Shown: positions 9,844-19,384, counted from the first letter of the stretch. The stretch: 64,000 nucleotides of DNA from Clostridium hydrogeniformans DSM 21757 (GCF_000686705.1 NZ_JMLJ01000006.1:1-64000), one strand, 5' to 3'. Numbers and translations are program-made. The notes: a model not told the origin generated them from the sequence alone.

Positions 9844-11283
9844 TTATACTTTATTTTTTATTTCTCTATATAATTCTAAATTAAAATATCTAATTAAAGA
9901 AAAATATAAAAGGATTCCACTCAAAGAACAAATAATAATTATTAAACTATTATTGTTTATAATCAATTTAGAACAATACCTTATTATTAAAACTATAAAA
10001 AACATACATAAAGAAATTATAAATGGATTTTTTAAATTATAAAAATAGTCTCTTATTCTCATATTACTTAATTTAAATCTTATATAAAAATCTACTGGCC
10101 AAGATATAATAAGATTATATATTGTTGTAGAAATAGCTACACCAACTATCCCCCAGTTAATTCCAATCAAATTAAAAACCATTACCAAAACCATTGATAT
10201 TATATTCCACTTAAATCCTATATCTGGTCGTCCCTTAGTATTTAATAAACATCCTATAGGATTACCTAAACTTATTATTATTCCTAAGAAAGAGAATATT
10301 TTTAATAGTACTATAGCTTTACTCCAACCAACTCCATAAAATTGATTTATAAATTCCTCAGATAGTATAAATACTAATGCAAATATAGGCATTAGTATGT
10401 ATGCTATAATTTGTTGTAATTTATAATAATTTTTATTTATTTTTTCATCGTTATCTTTGAATTTTACAAATATAGGAAAAGCAGTGTCGATAAGAATAGG
10501 GTTCACTTTTTGTATAGGCATCATTATTAGTTGATATGCCAATGTATATATTCCTAATGTTTCTGCTCCAACAAACTTTCCAATTATTAGATAGTCTATA
10601 TTAGATTTTAAATAGTTGGTTATTCTATCACCTAATTGAAATAAACCGAAACTTATAAAATCCTGTATTTCCTTCAAATTAAAATAGAAATTTATTTTAT
10701 ATGTTTTTCTATTAAATAAAAAGTATAAAGTAGAACTTATTAAACTTTGTACTATCTTTCCATATATTAAAGATAAAACTCCTAATCCAATAATCGAAAA
10801 AATTATAATAAATACTATTTGTAATATATTAGACAATATATCTATTAAAGCAATCTGTCTAAATTTCAAATCTTTTTTACTTAATGATATAAATATTTGA
10901 CCTAATGGCAAAATAATAAAATTAATGCTCGATATAATAATTAAATTTTTTAATTGAGGCTCATTATAATATCTACTTGCTATAGGCGCAATTATACAAA
11001 TAGATATTGATATAATGACTCCCACAATTACATTAATCCAAAATACTGATGATAATTTATTGCTATCATTTTCTTGCTTATATATAATTACATTACTAAA
11101 ACCTGCATCTGTAAAAACATAAGCCAACCCAATAAACACATTAACCATTCCAAATAATCCATATTCCCTAGGAGATATAAATTTACCTATTATTAATACT
11201 GATATAAGTTGAGTTAAAGTAAGCGTAATCATTCTAACCGCATTCCATTTTGTTCCACTTAAGAATTGTTTTTTATAATTCAT
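9844..11283 (-). CDS. Wzx-type flippase (MOP exporter superfamily)
   Basis: A 479-residue protein with about 12-14 membrane segments. The N-terminus MNYKKQFLSGTKWNAVRMITLTLTQLISVLIIGKFISPREYGLFGMVNVF is the usual opening of the MOP polysaccharide translocase family (basic leader, first helix, P-x-E-Y-G-x-F-G). A second marker is FVGAETLGIYTLAYQLIMMP in the middle. It is expected to move lipid-linked repeat units to the outer face. It lies between wecC and the Wzy-like gene, completing a Wzx/Wzy pathway. Confidence 0.9.
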   Translation of the reverse strand: MNYKKQFLSGTKWNAVRMITLTLTQLISVLIIGKFISPREYGLFGMVNVFIGLAYVFTDAGFSNVIIYKQENDSNKLSSVFWINVIVGVIISISICIIAPIASRYYNEPQLKNLIIISSINFIILPLGQIFISLSKKDLKFRQIALIDILSNILQIVFIIIFSIIGLGVLSLIYGKIVQSLISSTLYFLFNRKTYKINFYFNLKEIQDFISFGLFQLGDRITNYLKSNIDYLIIGKFVGAETLGIYTLAYQLIMMPIQKVNPILIDTAFPIFVKFKDNDEKINKNYYKLQQIIAYILMPIFALVFILSEEFINQFYGVGWSKAIVLLKIFSFLGIIISLGNPIGCLLNTKGRPDIGFKWNIISMVLVMVFNLIGINWGIVGVAISTTIYNLIISWPVDFYIRFKLSNMRIRDYFYNLKNPFIISLCMFFIVLIIRYCSKLIINNNSLIIIICSLSGILLYFSLIRYFNLELYREIKNKV

Positions 11284-11345
11284 ATATTTATCTTCCCTTT
11301 ATATTAACTTAATTATAATTATTTAAATATAAAATATATATTACT

Positions 11346-12650
11346 CTATTGGGTAATCGCTACTTCATTATAACTTAAAGTACTTTTTCTCTTTGAATTA
11401 CCTAATACTATATGAGCTAAACCGCTATTAATTATATCTTCATTATTCAAAAAATTCCTTGTATCAAATATCAAGTTTCCTCTCATAACTTCGCTTATCT
11501 CTTTAAAATTTAACTCCTTAAATTGATTATGATTTACAGCAAGTAATACTAAATCACTCCCAGTACAAGCTTTAAGTATATCCCTCTCTTCATGTCTAAA
11601 TCCACTAACATATGGATCAACTATGGCTAATTCATAATCTGATTTATCTAACTTGTCTATTATTTCTGTTATAGGGCTTTCTCTCATATCATCTATATTA
11701 GGTTTATAAGTTATTCCGAGAACTGTTACTTTTCTTCTCCTTTTTTCATAGCTCAATAATTCCCCTATTCTATTAAAAACATATTGTGGCATTGAATCAT
11801 TAGTCTCCCTTGAAAGCTTTATTATATTAGCAATATCAGGTACTCTTTCTACTATAAACCATGGATCTACTGCAAGACAATGCCCTCCAACACCCGGACC
11901 TGGCTGATGCAAACTAACTCTAGGATGCTTATTACAAAGTTCTATGACTTCCCATGCATTTATTCCTACCTTTTCACATATTTTTGCAAGTTCGTTGGCT
12001 AATGCTATGTTAACATCCCTAAAGGTATTTTCCATCATTTTGCACATTTCTGCTGTTGTAGCTGTAGTTAAATACATTTCTCCTTTAACAAAAGAACTAT
12101 ATAAATCTTTTATGGCTTCTGCTGATACCTTATTAACTCCACCAATTATTCTATTATTATTTATAAGCTCTTGAAGTATTTGTCCTGGAAGAACTCTTTC
12201 CGGAGAATGTCCTAAGAAATAATCTTTACCTGCTACTAATCCACTTCTATTAAGTATAGGTAACATTACCTCCTCTGTAGTACCAGTTGGAGATGTTGAT
12301 TCAAGAATTACTATATCTCCCTCTTTTATAAATTTAACTATAGATTCAGTAGCTTTCTTCACATAACTTAAATCTGCCCTTTTATCATCTGTTATAGGAG
12401 TAGGAACTGCTATTATAAAAACATCTGATTCAATTGGAGTAATCTGAGCTTTTAGATTTCCTTCCTTTACAACGCTTTCAACTAGTTCACCAAGACCTGG
12501 TTCCTCTATAATTATATTTCCTTTATTAAGTTCTTCTACAACCTTTTTATTTACATCAACACCTATAACCTTATGCCCATGAGATGCAAACATAGCTGAT
12601 GTTGGTAATCCTATATATCCTAATCCTACTACACATATATTTTTTTCCAT
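11346..12650 (-). CDS. wecC: UDP-N-acetyl-D-mannosamine dehydrogenase
   Basis: NAD-dependent four-electron oxidation of UDP-ManNAc to UDP-ManNAcA. 434 residues, the family length. Seen: N-terminal NAD fold ICVVGLGYIGLPTSAMFASHGHKVIGVDVN, catalytic-domain helix TTATTAEMCKMMENTFRDVNIALANELAKIC, active-site loop PGPGVGGHCLAVDPWF with the catalytic cysteine, and the C-terminal GITYKPNIDDMRESP. The neighbouring wecB supplies its substrate, so the assignment to ManNAc rather than Glc or GalNAc is well supported. It implies an acidic capsule. Confidence 0.95.
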   Translation of the reverse strand: MEKNICVVGLGYIGLPTSAMFASHGHKVIGVDVNKKVVEELNKGNIIIEEPGLGELVESVVKEGNLKAQITPIESDVFIIAVPTPITDDKRADLSYVKKATESIVKFIKEGDIVILESTSPTGTTEEVMLPILNRSGLVAGKDYFLGHSPERVLPGQILQELINNNRIIGGVNKVSAEAIKDLYSSFVKGEMYLTTATTAEMCKMMENTFRDVNIALANELAKICEKVGINAWEVIELCNKHPRVSLHQPGPGVGGHCLAVDPWFIVERVPDIANIIKLSRETNDSMPQYVFNRIGELLSYEKRRRKVTVLGITYKPNIDDMRESPITEIIDKLDKSDYELAIVDPYVSGFRHEERDILKACTGSDLVLLAVNHNQFKELNFKEISEVMRGNLIFDTRNFLNNEDIINSGLAHIVLGNSKRKSTLSYNEVAITQ

Positions 12651-12667
12651 AACTACCTACCTCTTCC

Positions 12668-13825
12668 TTATAATGATTTAAATTCTTCTGGCCTATTCTT
12701 GTTAATATTAAACTTATATAATATGGTTTCCATAATTCTTTTTGAAGCTTTTCCATCCCCATAAGGGTTTATAGCCATAGTCATCTTATCATATTCTTCT
12801 TTACTATTGATAAGTACTTGAGCTTTCTCTACTATATATTCTACATTAGTTCCTACTAATTTAACTGTTTCAGCTTTTACCGCCTCTGGTCTCTCTGTTA
12901 CATCTCTAAATACAAGAACAGGTTTTCCAAGGTGAGGTGCCTCTTCTTGAAATCCACCTGAGTCTGTCATTATCATATAAACCTTATTCATTAAGTTATG
13001 AGTTTCTTTTGTATCTAAGGGATTTAAAAGATGTATTCTATCTAGTCCGTTCAAATATTTTTCAACTACTTCCCTAACTACTGGATTCGGGTGAACTAAA
13101 TAAACTACCTCTACATCTTTATTATTTTCAATTATTTTTTTTAAACTAATACATATGTTCTCTATACCTTCTCCCCAATTTTCTCTTCTATGAGCGGTTA
13201 CCATTATAACTTTTTTATTACCATAATCTATACTATTAAGCTCTTCCATTTTAAACTTATAACTCTCTTCTATTGTTGCATTCATAGCATCTATAACTGT
13301 ATTTCCTGTTATAAATATATCGTCTTCCTTTATTCCCTCTATTAAAAGATTATTTTTAGACGTATTAGTTGGAGCGAAATGTAAATCTGCCATAGCTCCT
13401 GTAAGTTTTCTATTAATCTCTTCCGGAAATGGGGAATATTTATCAAAAGTTCTAAGTCCAGCTTCTACATGTCCAATCTTTATTTGTTTATAAAAAGATG
13501 CAAGTGATGATGCAAAAGTTGTTGTAGTATCTCCATGTACTAATACTATATCTGGTGTATATATTTTAAACAATTCTTCCAATCCTTCTAAAACTTTATT
13601 AGTAACCCCTGTGAGACTTTGTCTACTCTTCATTATATCTAAATCAAAATCTGGAGTTATATTAAAGATCTTTAAAACTTGATCTAACATCTCCCTATGT
13701 TGTCCTGTTACACAAACCCTTGACTCTATTTCCTCACACTTACTTAGTTCTTTAATTAAAGGAGCCATCTTTATAGCCTCTGGTCTTGTCCCAAATATAG
13801 TCATAACCTTTATTTTTCCATTCAT
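12668..13825 (-). CDS. wecB: UDP-N-acetylglucosamine 2-epimerase (non-hydrolysing)
   Basis: Interconverts UDP-GlcNAc and UDP-ManNAc in the cytoplasm. 385 residues, normal length. Diagnostic segments: MTIFGTRPEAIKMAPLI, VHGDTTTTFASSLASFY, GHVEAGLRTFDKYSPFPEEINRKL, VTAHRRENWG, VYLVHPNP, TDSGGFQEEAPHLGKPVLVFRDVTERPEA. All catalytic and UDP-binding elements are intact. It lies 17 bp upstream of wecC; the pair forms the ManNAcA supply module. Confidence 0.96.
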   Translation of the reverse strand: MNGKIKVMTIFGTRPEAIKMAPLIKELSKCEEIESRVCVTGQHREMLDQVLKIFNITPDFDLDIMKSRQSLTGVTNKVLEGLEELFKIYTPDIVLVHGDTTTTFASSLASFYKQIKIGHVEAGLRTFDKYSPFPEEINRKLTGAMADLHFAPTNTSKNNLLIEGIKEDDIFITGNTVIDAMNATIEESYKFKMEELNSIDYGNKKVIMVTAHRRENWGEGIENICISLKKIIENNKDVEVVYLVHPNPVVREVVEKYLNGLDRIHLLNPLDTKETHNLMNKVYMIMTDSGGFQEEAPHLGKPVLVFRDVTERPEAVKAETVKLVGTNVEYIVEKAQVLINSKEEYDKMTMAINPYGDGKASKRIMETILYKFNINKNRPEEFKSL

Positions 13826-13837
13826 CCATTCATTCCC

Positions 13838-14497
13838 CTATCTTGCGTTTTTATCTCCAAATAATACCCAAAATGTTTTAAATATAAGTTTTAAGTCTAT
13901 TAATGTATTTCTTTCTCTTACATATCTTATATCAAGCTTCATCCATTCCTCAAAGTCAATATCATTTCTCCCCATTACTTGCCAATAGCAGGTAAGCCCC
14001 GGCTTAACATTAAATTTTTCTTTCATCCACGGTTCAAACCTATTGACTTCTTTTGGAAGATTAGGCCTTGGTCCAACTAAACTCATATCCCCTTTCAGTA
14101 CATTTATAAGCTGAGGCAATTCATCTATGCTTGTCTTTCTTATAAATTTACCTATCTTAGTAACCCTTGGATCATCCTTCATTTTAAACATTGGTCCTGA
14201 CATTTCATTCTTATTTAATAATTCATCCTTAAGCTTCTCTGCATTTACCACCATGGACCTGAACTTATACATCTTAAAGTTTTTTTCATTAAGTCCTACT
14301 CTTTCCTGAGCAAATACTACAGGACCTTTAGAGTCTATCTTTATTAAAATAGATGTTAAGATAATTATAGGACTAAGTAGTATAACTCCACATATGGATC
14401 CTATTAAATCAATTAATCTTTTTATAAATTTATATATAATTCCCTTTTCATAGGACTCTATTATTACTTCTTCCTCCCTTGCTTTTTCAATTTCCAT
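13838..14497 (-). CDS. Initiating undecaprenyl-phosphate sugar-1-phosphate transferase
   Basis: A 219-residue monotopic phosphoglycosyl transferase of the bacterial sugar transferase family (WcaJ/PglC core, no N-terminal four-helix domain). Order: hydrophobic re-entrant helix at about 22-50 (YKFIKRLIDLIGSICGVILLSP), K-F-R-S-M motif in MYKFRSMVVNAEKLKDEL, GKFIRKTSIDELPQLINVLKGDMSLVGPRP with the catalytic D-E pair, then KPGLTCYWQVMGRND. It starts the repeat unit by transferring hexose- or HexNAc-1-phosphate to undecaprenyl phosphate at the inner face. Which sugar is not readable. Confidence 0.92.
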   Translation of the reverse strand: MEIEKAREEEVIIESYEKGIIYKFIKRLIDLIGSICGVILLSPIIILTSILIKIDSKGPVVFAQERVGLNEKNFKMYKFRSMVVNAEKLKDELLNKNEMSGPMFKMKDDPRVTKIGKFIRKTSIDELPQLINVLKGDMSLVGPRPNLPKEVNRFEPWMKEKFNVKPGLTCYWQVMGRNDIDFEEWMKLDIRYVRERNTLIDLKLIFKTFWVLFGDKNAR

Positions 14498-14616
14498 ATC
14501 TTATTCTCTACCCCCTTAAGCCAGAATTTTAAAATTAATATTTAAATGCTTTATATCTTAAATAAATACATTATTATAAATCAACTTTTTCTATTAAGTA
14601 TCTAAATTACTCTTAT

Positions 14617-15579
14617 TTACTTTCCTCTGTCTTCATAAATAAACTTTTTAATATATTCCTTATTTCTTCCCTTGTCCCATGTAAAATAAAAGGCTCCATT
14701 ATCCCAATAATGTCCTTCAAATGTATCCTTTATTGGAATATTTGTGTCCTTTATTGGTTTATTGTAAAGCTCTAATCCTTCCTTAGAAAGATTTATAAGT
14801 TTATTAAAATTAAAAGAGGTTTCTATATTTTTAAATACTACATCTGTAAACTTATCTAATTCACTAATATTCATTTTCTTTGTCTTTTTCATTATTTCAT
14901 TTATAATTTTTCTTTGCCTATTAGTTCTTTTAAAATCATCATCTATTACCCTTACTCTTGCATATCCAGCTGCCTGTATACCATTTAAATGATTAACCCC
15001 TTCCTTATCTAATGGCTTTGGCATCTCTTTATTTATAAGTTTTGAAAGGTTCTTTGCTCTTTCATTTAAGGCATAAGATCCATGTATCTCCTCATAGGTT
15101 AAGTCTAAATCTATTCCACCAATGGTATCTATTATCTCTACTACAGATTCAAAGTTTAAAAGTATATAATCCCTTATATCTAGTCCCAGATTTTCATTTA
15201 CAATTTTTATAGTATTTACTGCTCCACCATAATGGTAAGCATAATTTAGTTTTGGGGTATTTCCCTCTCCAGTATCTACATAAAGGTCTCGAGATATGGA
15301 TGTAAGTTTAAGTTCATCATGCTTTTTGTCTATAGTAGCTACCATTATTGCATCAGTGGCATTTTCGTATTTATCTACTGCTAATATAATAAAATTAAGT
15401 ATCTCTTCTTTGCTACTGTTATCTATATCATTGCTTACCTTAAGTTCCTCATCACTTAAGGTTATCTCATTAGTCTTTATCTTACTGTACTTACTATATA
15501 CCTTATACCCTAATAATCCACCTGTAAGTACTAGAATACCAACAATAATAAGTATTCCTCTTTTTATCCCTTTTTTCAT
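14617..15579 (-). CDS. LytR-CpsA-Psr (LCP) family cell-wall ligase
   Basis: Transfers the finished polysaccharide from lipid carrier to peptidoglycan at the outer face. The N-terminus MKKGIKRGILIIVGILVLTGGLL is a single membrane anchor. The LCP domain follows: NFIILAVDKYENATDAIMVATID, LKLTSISRDLYVDTG, PKLNYAYHYGGAVNTIKIV, IDTIGGIDLDLTYEE, HLNGIQAAGYARVRVIDDDFKRTNRQRKII with the conserved D-F-x-R-x-x-R-Q pyrophosphate-binding core. A TTG at 15594 is in frame upstream, but the ATG at 15579 leads straight into the basic anchor, so I prefer it. It lies after cpsB in the operon. Confidence 0.9.
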   Translation of the reverse strand: MKKGIKRGILIIVGILVLTGGLLGYKVYSKYSKIKTNEITLSDEELKVSNDIDNSSKEEILNFIILAVDKYENATDAIMVATIDKKHDELKLTSISRDLYVDTGEGNTPKLNYAYHYGGAVNTIKIVNENLGLDIRDYILLNFESVVEIIDTIGGIDLDLTYEEIHGSYALNERAKNLSKLINKEMPKPLDKEGVNHLNGIQAAGYARVRVIDDDFKRTNRQRKIINEIMKKTKKMNISELDKFTDVVFKNIETSFNFNKLINLSKEGLELYNKPIKDTNIPIKDTFEGHYWDNGAFYFTWDKGRNKEYIKKFIYEDRGK

Positions 15580-15646
15580 ATATCCACATCCCAATACGTT
15601 TATTGAAAATATTAAACAAGTTAAATCTTAACCTATTCATCTATGT

Positions 15647-16411
15647 TTATTTACCTCTTAAAAAGCTAAATAACCCTTTTTTCTTTATTACTTCTTCTTT
15701 AATTTCTAAGGGTTGTACATCTTCTCCATTAAATATGTTATGTTGGTTTTCTTTTATCCAGCTATAAAGCTCTGGATTTAATTCCTTTATTCTAAGAACC
15801 CCTTCTTTAATGTTAGTGTTTCTTCTTTTTACATTATGACCATCGCTTCCTACCATATGTATCATATTTCTCTTAACTAAGGTCTCTGCAAAGGTCTTAA
15901 CCTCATCTCCATGGAAGCCTACTAAACTGGAAGCATTCATCTGAAGAAGATACCCTTCTTCTATAAACTCTTCTAAAAGCTTTATATCATTTCTAAGTCT
16001 TGAATTTCTCTCTGGATGGGCTATTATAGGTGTTACATTAAGAACAGTCATTTCATATAATATATCCTTTGAATACTTTGGAACTTCCCTCATTGGAAAC
16101 TCTATAAGCATATACTTCCCCTTATTTATTCCCCATATCTTTTCTTTTTTGTAGAGGCTTGGGAGACTCGGCTCCATATATACCTCAAGGCCTTCTGCTA
16201 TCTCTATTCCATCTACCTTTTCTCTAAGACTCTTAAGCTTCTCTATGTAAACCTCTCTTTCTGGCTCATAGCTTCCTACCATATAATGGCTAGTTGCACA
16301 AATATATTTGCTCCCTTCCTGTTTTGCATTCTCTATCATTTCTAAAGATTCTTCTATACTTTTTGATCCATCATCTATGTCATATATTATATGGCTATGA
16401 AAATCTATCAC
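15647..16411 (-). CDS. cpsB: CpsB/CapC-type PHP-domain tyrosine-protein phosphatase
   Basis: Manganese-dependent phosphatase that removes phosphate from the tyrosine tail of the CpsD kinase. Motifs: IDFHSHIIYDIDDGSKSIEES (first metal site), CATSHYM, YMLIEFPM, PIIAHPERNSRL, MVGSDGHNVKRRN. The start is set at the GTG at 16411: it follows AGGAGG by 7 nt and gives the usual family N-terminus IDFHSH. The upstream ATG at 16432 would place AGGAGG inside the gene. A 258 bp gap with a long hairpin separates it from cpsD upstream, unusual for this normally tight gene set. Confidence 0.92.
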   Translation of the reverse strand: MIDFHSHIIYDIDDGSKSIEESLEMIENAKQEGSKYICATSHYMVGSYEPEREVYIEKLKSLREKVDGIEIAEGLEVYMEPSLPSLYKKEKIWGINKGKYMLIEFPMREVPKYSKDILYEMTVLNVTPIIAHPERNSRLRNDIKLLEEFIEEGYLLQMNASSLVGFHGDEVKTFAETLVKRNMIHMVGSDGHNVKRRNTNIKEGVLRIKELNPELYSWIKENQHNIFNGEDVQPLEIKEEVIKKKGLFSFLRGK

Positions 16412-16628
16412 ATCGAATCCTCCTGTTCTCATCCTATAATCATTATTTATTTATAAGTTTTTATCTATATTAAATACTATATACTCTATAATTAATTGCT
16501 CTATATAATACTTTATAATATTTAAGCTTCAATATTGTAATTAAAAAAACTATTGAGAATTATTATATTTTAAAGAAAATTTATGTATTACACTGTTGTT
16601 TTTTCTATATTTTGGTATAAAATGATTT

Positions 16629-16664
16629 AATATTAGTGTTTAAATATCTTTAAACACTAATATT
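16629..16664 (-). terminator. Long perfect hairpin after cpsD (possible attenuator)
   Basis: AATATTAGTGTTTAAA and its exact reverse complement flank a 4-base loop, 26 bp past the cpsD stop. On the minus strand the stem is followed by AAATCATTTTATACC, a poor T-tract, so it looks like a partial terminator or an RNA processing or stability hairpin that separates cpsCD from the genes downstream rather than a full stop. Confidence 0.5.
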
Positions 16665-16690
16665 TTTAAATTATTAACCTTCTATTCTAA

Positions 16691-17380
16691 TTACTCCGAG
16701 TCATCTGAATAATAATCACCATAGGATCCATATCCATAATATGACCCTTCCTTTTCTGGTATCTTATTCATAACCACACCAAGTAGTTTTCCATTAACCT
16801 TTACTATATTATCCTTTGCCCTTTCTAGAGCTTGCTTTTCAGTAACTCCGTAAGCAGCAAGAAGTATCATTCCATCTGTAACCTTTGATATAACCTGAGC
16901 ATCTGTCACCACAAGTACTGGTGGTGCATCTAACAGTATTACATCGAAGTATTTTTTGAACTCTTCTATAAGATTTTTCATGTTTTTTGACCCTAATATT
17001 TCCGATGGATTTGGTGGTACTGGTCCACTGGTTATAACTCCAAGATTGTTTATATTCACCCTTTGTATAACATCCTCCACCTTACTATCTTTTATTAAAA
17101 GGCTTGTCAGACCTTTAAGATTTGATATTCCAAATTTTTTATGTATTATAGGTTTTCTAAGATCACAATCTATTAAAAGAACTTTTTTTCCACTTTGAGC
17201 CATGGTTATAGCTAAGTTACTTATAACAGTACTCTTTCCCTCTCCTGGTCCGCAAGAGGTTATAGCTATTACATTTGATTCATTATCCAAGGTGGAAAAT
17301 TGAATATTTGTTCTTAAGGTTCTATAGCTTTCTGCTGCCTGGGACTTTGGATTACTATATGCTATTAAATCTCTAATCAA
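16691..17380 (-). CDS. cpsD: CpsD-type bacterial tyrosine kinase (BY-kinase)
   Basis: Cytoplasmic autophosphorylating kinase that pairs with CpsC to control chain length and export. 229 residues. Walker A is TSCGPGEGKSTVISNLA, Walker A' KKVLLIDCDLRKP, Walker B VILLDAPPV. The C-terminal tail EGSYYGYGSYGDYYSDDSE is the tyrosine cluster that becomes phosphorylated and is then acted on by CpsB. It begins 12 bp after cpsC. All parts are intact, so an active kinase is expected. Confidence 0.95.
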   Translation of the reverse strand: MIRDLIAYSNPKSQAAESYRTLRTNIQFSTLDNESNVIAITSCGPGEGKSTVISNLAITMAQSGKKVLLIDCDLRKPIIHKKFGISNLKGLTSLLIKDSKVEDVIQRVNINNLGVITSGPVPPNPSEILGSKNMKNLIEEFKKYFDVILLDAPPVLVVTDAQVISKVTDGMILLAAYGVTEKQALERAKDNIVKVNGKLLGVVMNKIPEKEGSYYGYGSYGDYYSDDSE

Positions 17381-17392
17381 TTATCCTCACCT

Positions 17393-18082
17393 CTATCTTT
17401 TTCTTTTCTTTTTTTCAGTTTCATTAACTACCATAGGTATAGCTCCTATCACTGGTATATCTAACATTTTCTCTATTTCATCTGAACTCTTTACAGTATT
17501 ATCTAAGTACTCTATTAAAAACACTATTCCTACAGATATAAATATTCCAAGTACAAAGGCTATTCCCATATTTAAAAAAGGCTTTGGGCTAGCTGGACTA
17601 GTTGGTAGTACTGCCTCATCTACTAATTGTACATTATCAGCTTTTTTAACCTCATTACTTACCTTCTTTAAAGATTTAGCTAACTGATTTGCTATATCAC
17701 GTGCTTCTGCTGGCTTTTTTGACTTTACAGATATAGTTATAAATTCAGTGTCTCCCTTTGGGGCTACTGATACCATAGACAATAACTTATCTGGAGTCAT
17801 TGAAAGTCCAAGTTCATTTATAACATCCTCTGATACTAATCTAGTTTTAGTAAATTCACTATATGTTTTAACTAATTTTTGATACATTATTACATCATTG
17901 TAGTTTTGTTTATTTGCATTCGCTTCCTGGGAATTACCAACTATAACGGATATATCCGCCTTATATGTAGGTTTAATAATTAAAAAACTAGCTAAAGCTG
18001 CTATAAAAATGCTAACTAATGTTACTGATAATATCAAAAGCCATCTTTTCTTAACTATGTGTAAATATTCTTTTAACTCCAT
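17393..18082 (-). CDS. cpsC: Wzz/CpsC chain-length regulator and kinase activator
   Basis: Membrane protein with two helices around an extracytoplasmic domain, about 229 residues. The N-terminus MELKEYLHIVKKRWLLILSVTLVSIFIAAL is the Wzz motif plus helix 1. The C-terminal part has PTSPASPKPFLNMGIAFVLGIFISVGIVFLIEYLDNTVKSSDEIEKML, the proline-rich segment, helix 2 and the CpsD-activating tail. The start is the ATG at 18082 because AGGAGG sits 4 bases upstream; an in-frame codon at 18115 has no such site. First gene of the capsule operon. Confidence 0.93.
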   Translation of the reverse strand: MELKEYLHIVKKRWLLILSVTLVSIFIAALASFLIIKPTYKADISVIVGNSQEANANKQNYNDVIMYQKLVKTYSEFTKTRLVSEDVINELGLSMTPDKLLSMVSVAPKGDTEFITISVKSKKPAEARDIANQLAKSLKKVSNEVKKADNVQLVDEAVLPTSPASPKPFLNMGIAFVLGIFISVGIVFLIEYLDNTVKSSDEIEKMLDIPVIGAIPMVVNETEKKKRKR

Positions 18083-18575
18083 TGTTCCTCCTAAAATATT
18101 CCTATTATTATACAATTATAATCTTTCAAAACTTGTTATATGGTAACATGAATTCACCTTTTTGTCCATTATTCTACCTTTTTTTAAAGACATTTTGTAA
18201 ATTTTTAATGAATGTTTTTTGTTTTTTATTTATAGTACCTAGTTTTTTTCGACATAGTTTTCCAATATTATTATTTGCTTAATTAGCACTATACTAATTT
18301 CATTAAATAAATCTTTTTCTTTCTCTTAAATTATAAAACCATACCGAAATATATATTCAACTTTTATGTATATAAGGATATTATTTCATATTTATTTAAT
18401 AAAGATTAAATTTTCATTTTCCATTATCAATATTTTCCACTTGATATTCCTTATAAAATTAAAATAAATATATTAATAAAATATATATTTAAATCTTTTC
18501 ACATAATATTCTTATCGTATACTTTTTTTAATTCTATATAACAATTAAATATATAAGCCATTCTCCTTAAACACA
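18083..18575 (-). promoter_or_regulatory. AT-rich leader and promoter region of the capsule operon
   Basis: About 490 bp without a gene between cpsC and the DUF948 terminator. It must hold the promoter for the locus. Leftward TATAAT hexamers occur near 18107-18112 and 18115-18120 but lack a good -35 at 17 bp, so I do not assign a start site. I see no known antiterminator element or riboswitch in it. The length suggests a long untranslated leader or distant control sites. Confidence 0.35.
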
Positions 18576-18578
18576 AAA

Positions 18579-18608
18579 AGGATGATTTTAAATATTTAAA
18601 ATCATCCT
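18579..18608 (-). terminator. Terminator of the DUF948 gene
   Basis: A perfectly palindromic 30 bp sequence (AGGATGATTTTAAAT and its complement) lies 14 bp after the DUF948 stop; on the minus strand it is followed by TTTTGTGTTT. It isolates the capsule promoter from upstream transcription. Confidence 0.8.
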
Positions 18609-18621
18609 AAAAAATATTCTT

Positions 18622-18960
18622 TTATTTACTAAAAAATATATTCTTTATTATTAAAAGTATATCCTTAGCTGTATTAAAGTACTCTCCTACATTATCTTTG
18701 GCTGTCATTACATCAGCTGTGGTCTCTACTGCCACATCACTTATATCCTTTATATTATCAGTAGTATGCTTAACATCCTTTGCAATCTCAGGAAGGGTCT
18801 TTAATGTATCATTTATATTTCTTTCATTAGTTTCTATAACCTTATTTATGTTTCCTACAAGCTTTATTAGTTTATATGCTAGAAGAGAAAGCATTACAAG
18901 TGTTATAGCCCCTAATAGCCCTAAGAAAAAATATCCTAAATCTGAAAGGCTTATCATCAT
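18622..18960 (-). CDS. DUF948-like membrane protein
   Basis: A 112-residue protein with one N-terminal membrane helix (DLGYFFLGLLGAITLVMLSLLAYKLI) and a long polar, helical tail of T-x-x-x-I heptads (NINDTLKTLPEIAKDVKHTTDNIKDISDVAVETTADVM). This resembles DUF948 proteins of Firmicutes, often beside YtxH-like genes as here. Precise function is unknown; a general-stress or envelope role is guessed from family distribution. It is followed by its own terminator. Confidence 0.7.
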   Translation of the reverse strand: MMISLSDLGYFFLGLLGAITLVMLSLLAYKLIKLVGNINKVIETNERNINDTLKTLPEIAKDVKHTTDNIKDISDVAVETTADVMTAKDNVGEYFNTAKDILLIIKNIFFSK

Positions 18961-18997
18961 TATTTTATCACTCCATACTTTTTAAAGAATACTTGTC

Positions 18998-19384
18998 CTA
19001 TTTCTCTTCATTATTTATTTCTTCAATAGACTCTTCATTTTCTTCTAAAGCTTCTTCTATTTCTTTCACTTCTTCTATATTCTCTTCAGCTATTTCTAAA
19101 GTTCCTTGCTTTTTCTTATTTAAGTAATCAGTTATCTTACTCTTAGCTTCTTTAGTCTTAGATGTTACAGTTTCCTTTGCGCCGCTTGCCTTAACTTTTA
19201 CATTTTCATTAAGATCCTTTGCAGAATTTACAATAACTTCTCTTGTATCCTTACCTGATTTTGGCGCAAATAATATTCCTGCTACCGCTCCTAAAGCTGC
19301 CCCTGCTGCTAATCCTTTAGCTGAATTTATTCTATTTCTTCTTGCTTGTTCTCTTTTTTTCTTTTCCATTAATTTCTTTAACAT
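18998..19384 (-). CDS. YtxH-like envelope/stress protein
   Basis: About 128 residues: basic leader MLKKLMEKKKREQARRNRINSAKG, a short glycine/alanine hydrophobic helix LAAGAALGAVAGILFAPKSGKDTREVI (the YtxH motif with A-P-K-S-G-K-D-T-R), then a lysine-rich coiled region and an acidic tail of repeated E/I (EEIEEALEENEESIEEINNEE). The start is set at 19384, where GGGAG precedes; the in-frame codon at 19420 has poor support. It lies 37 bp upstream of the DUF948 gene and is probably co-transcribed. YtxH family members are often stress-induced; the biochemical role is not known. Confidence 0.75.
   Translation of the reverse strand: MLKKLMEKKKREQARRNRINSAKGLAAGAALGAVAGILFAPKSGKDTREVIVNSAKDLNENVKVKASGAKETVTSKTKEAKSKITDYLNKKKQGTLEIAEENIEEVKEIEEALEENEESIEEINNEEK

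Noticed and set aside
12571-12762. Leftward 63-codon frame across the wecB/wecC junction
   Set aside because: Overlaps the ends of two certain genes in another frame; no family and no RBS.
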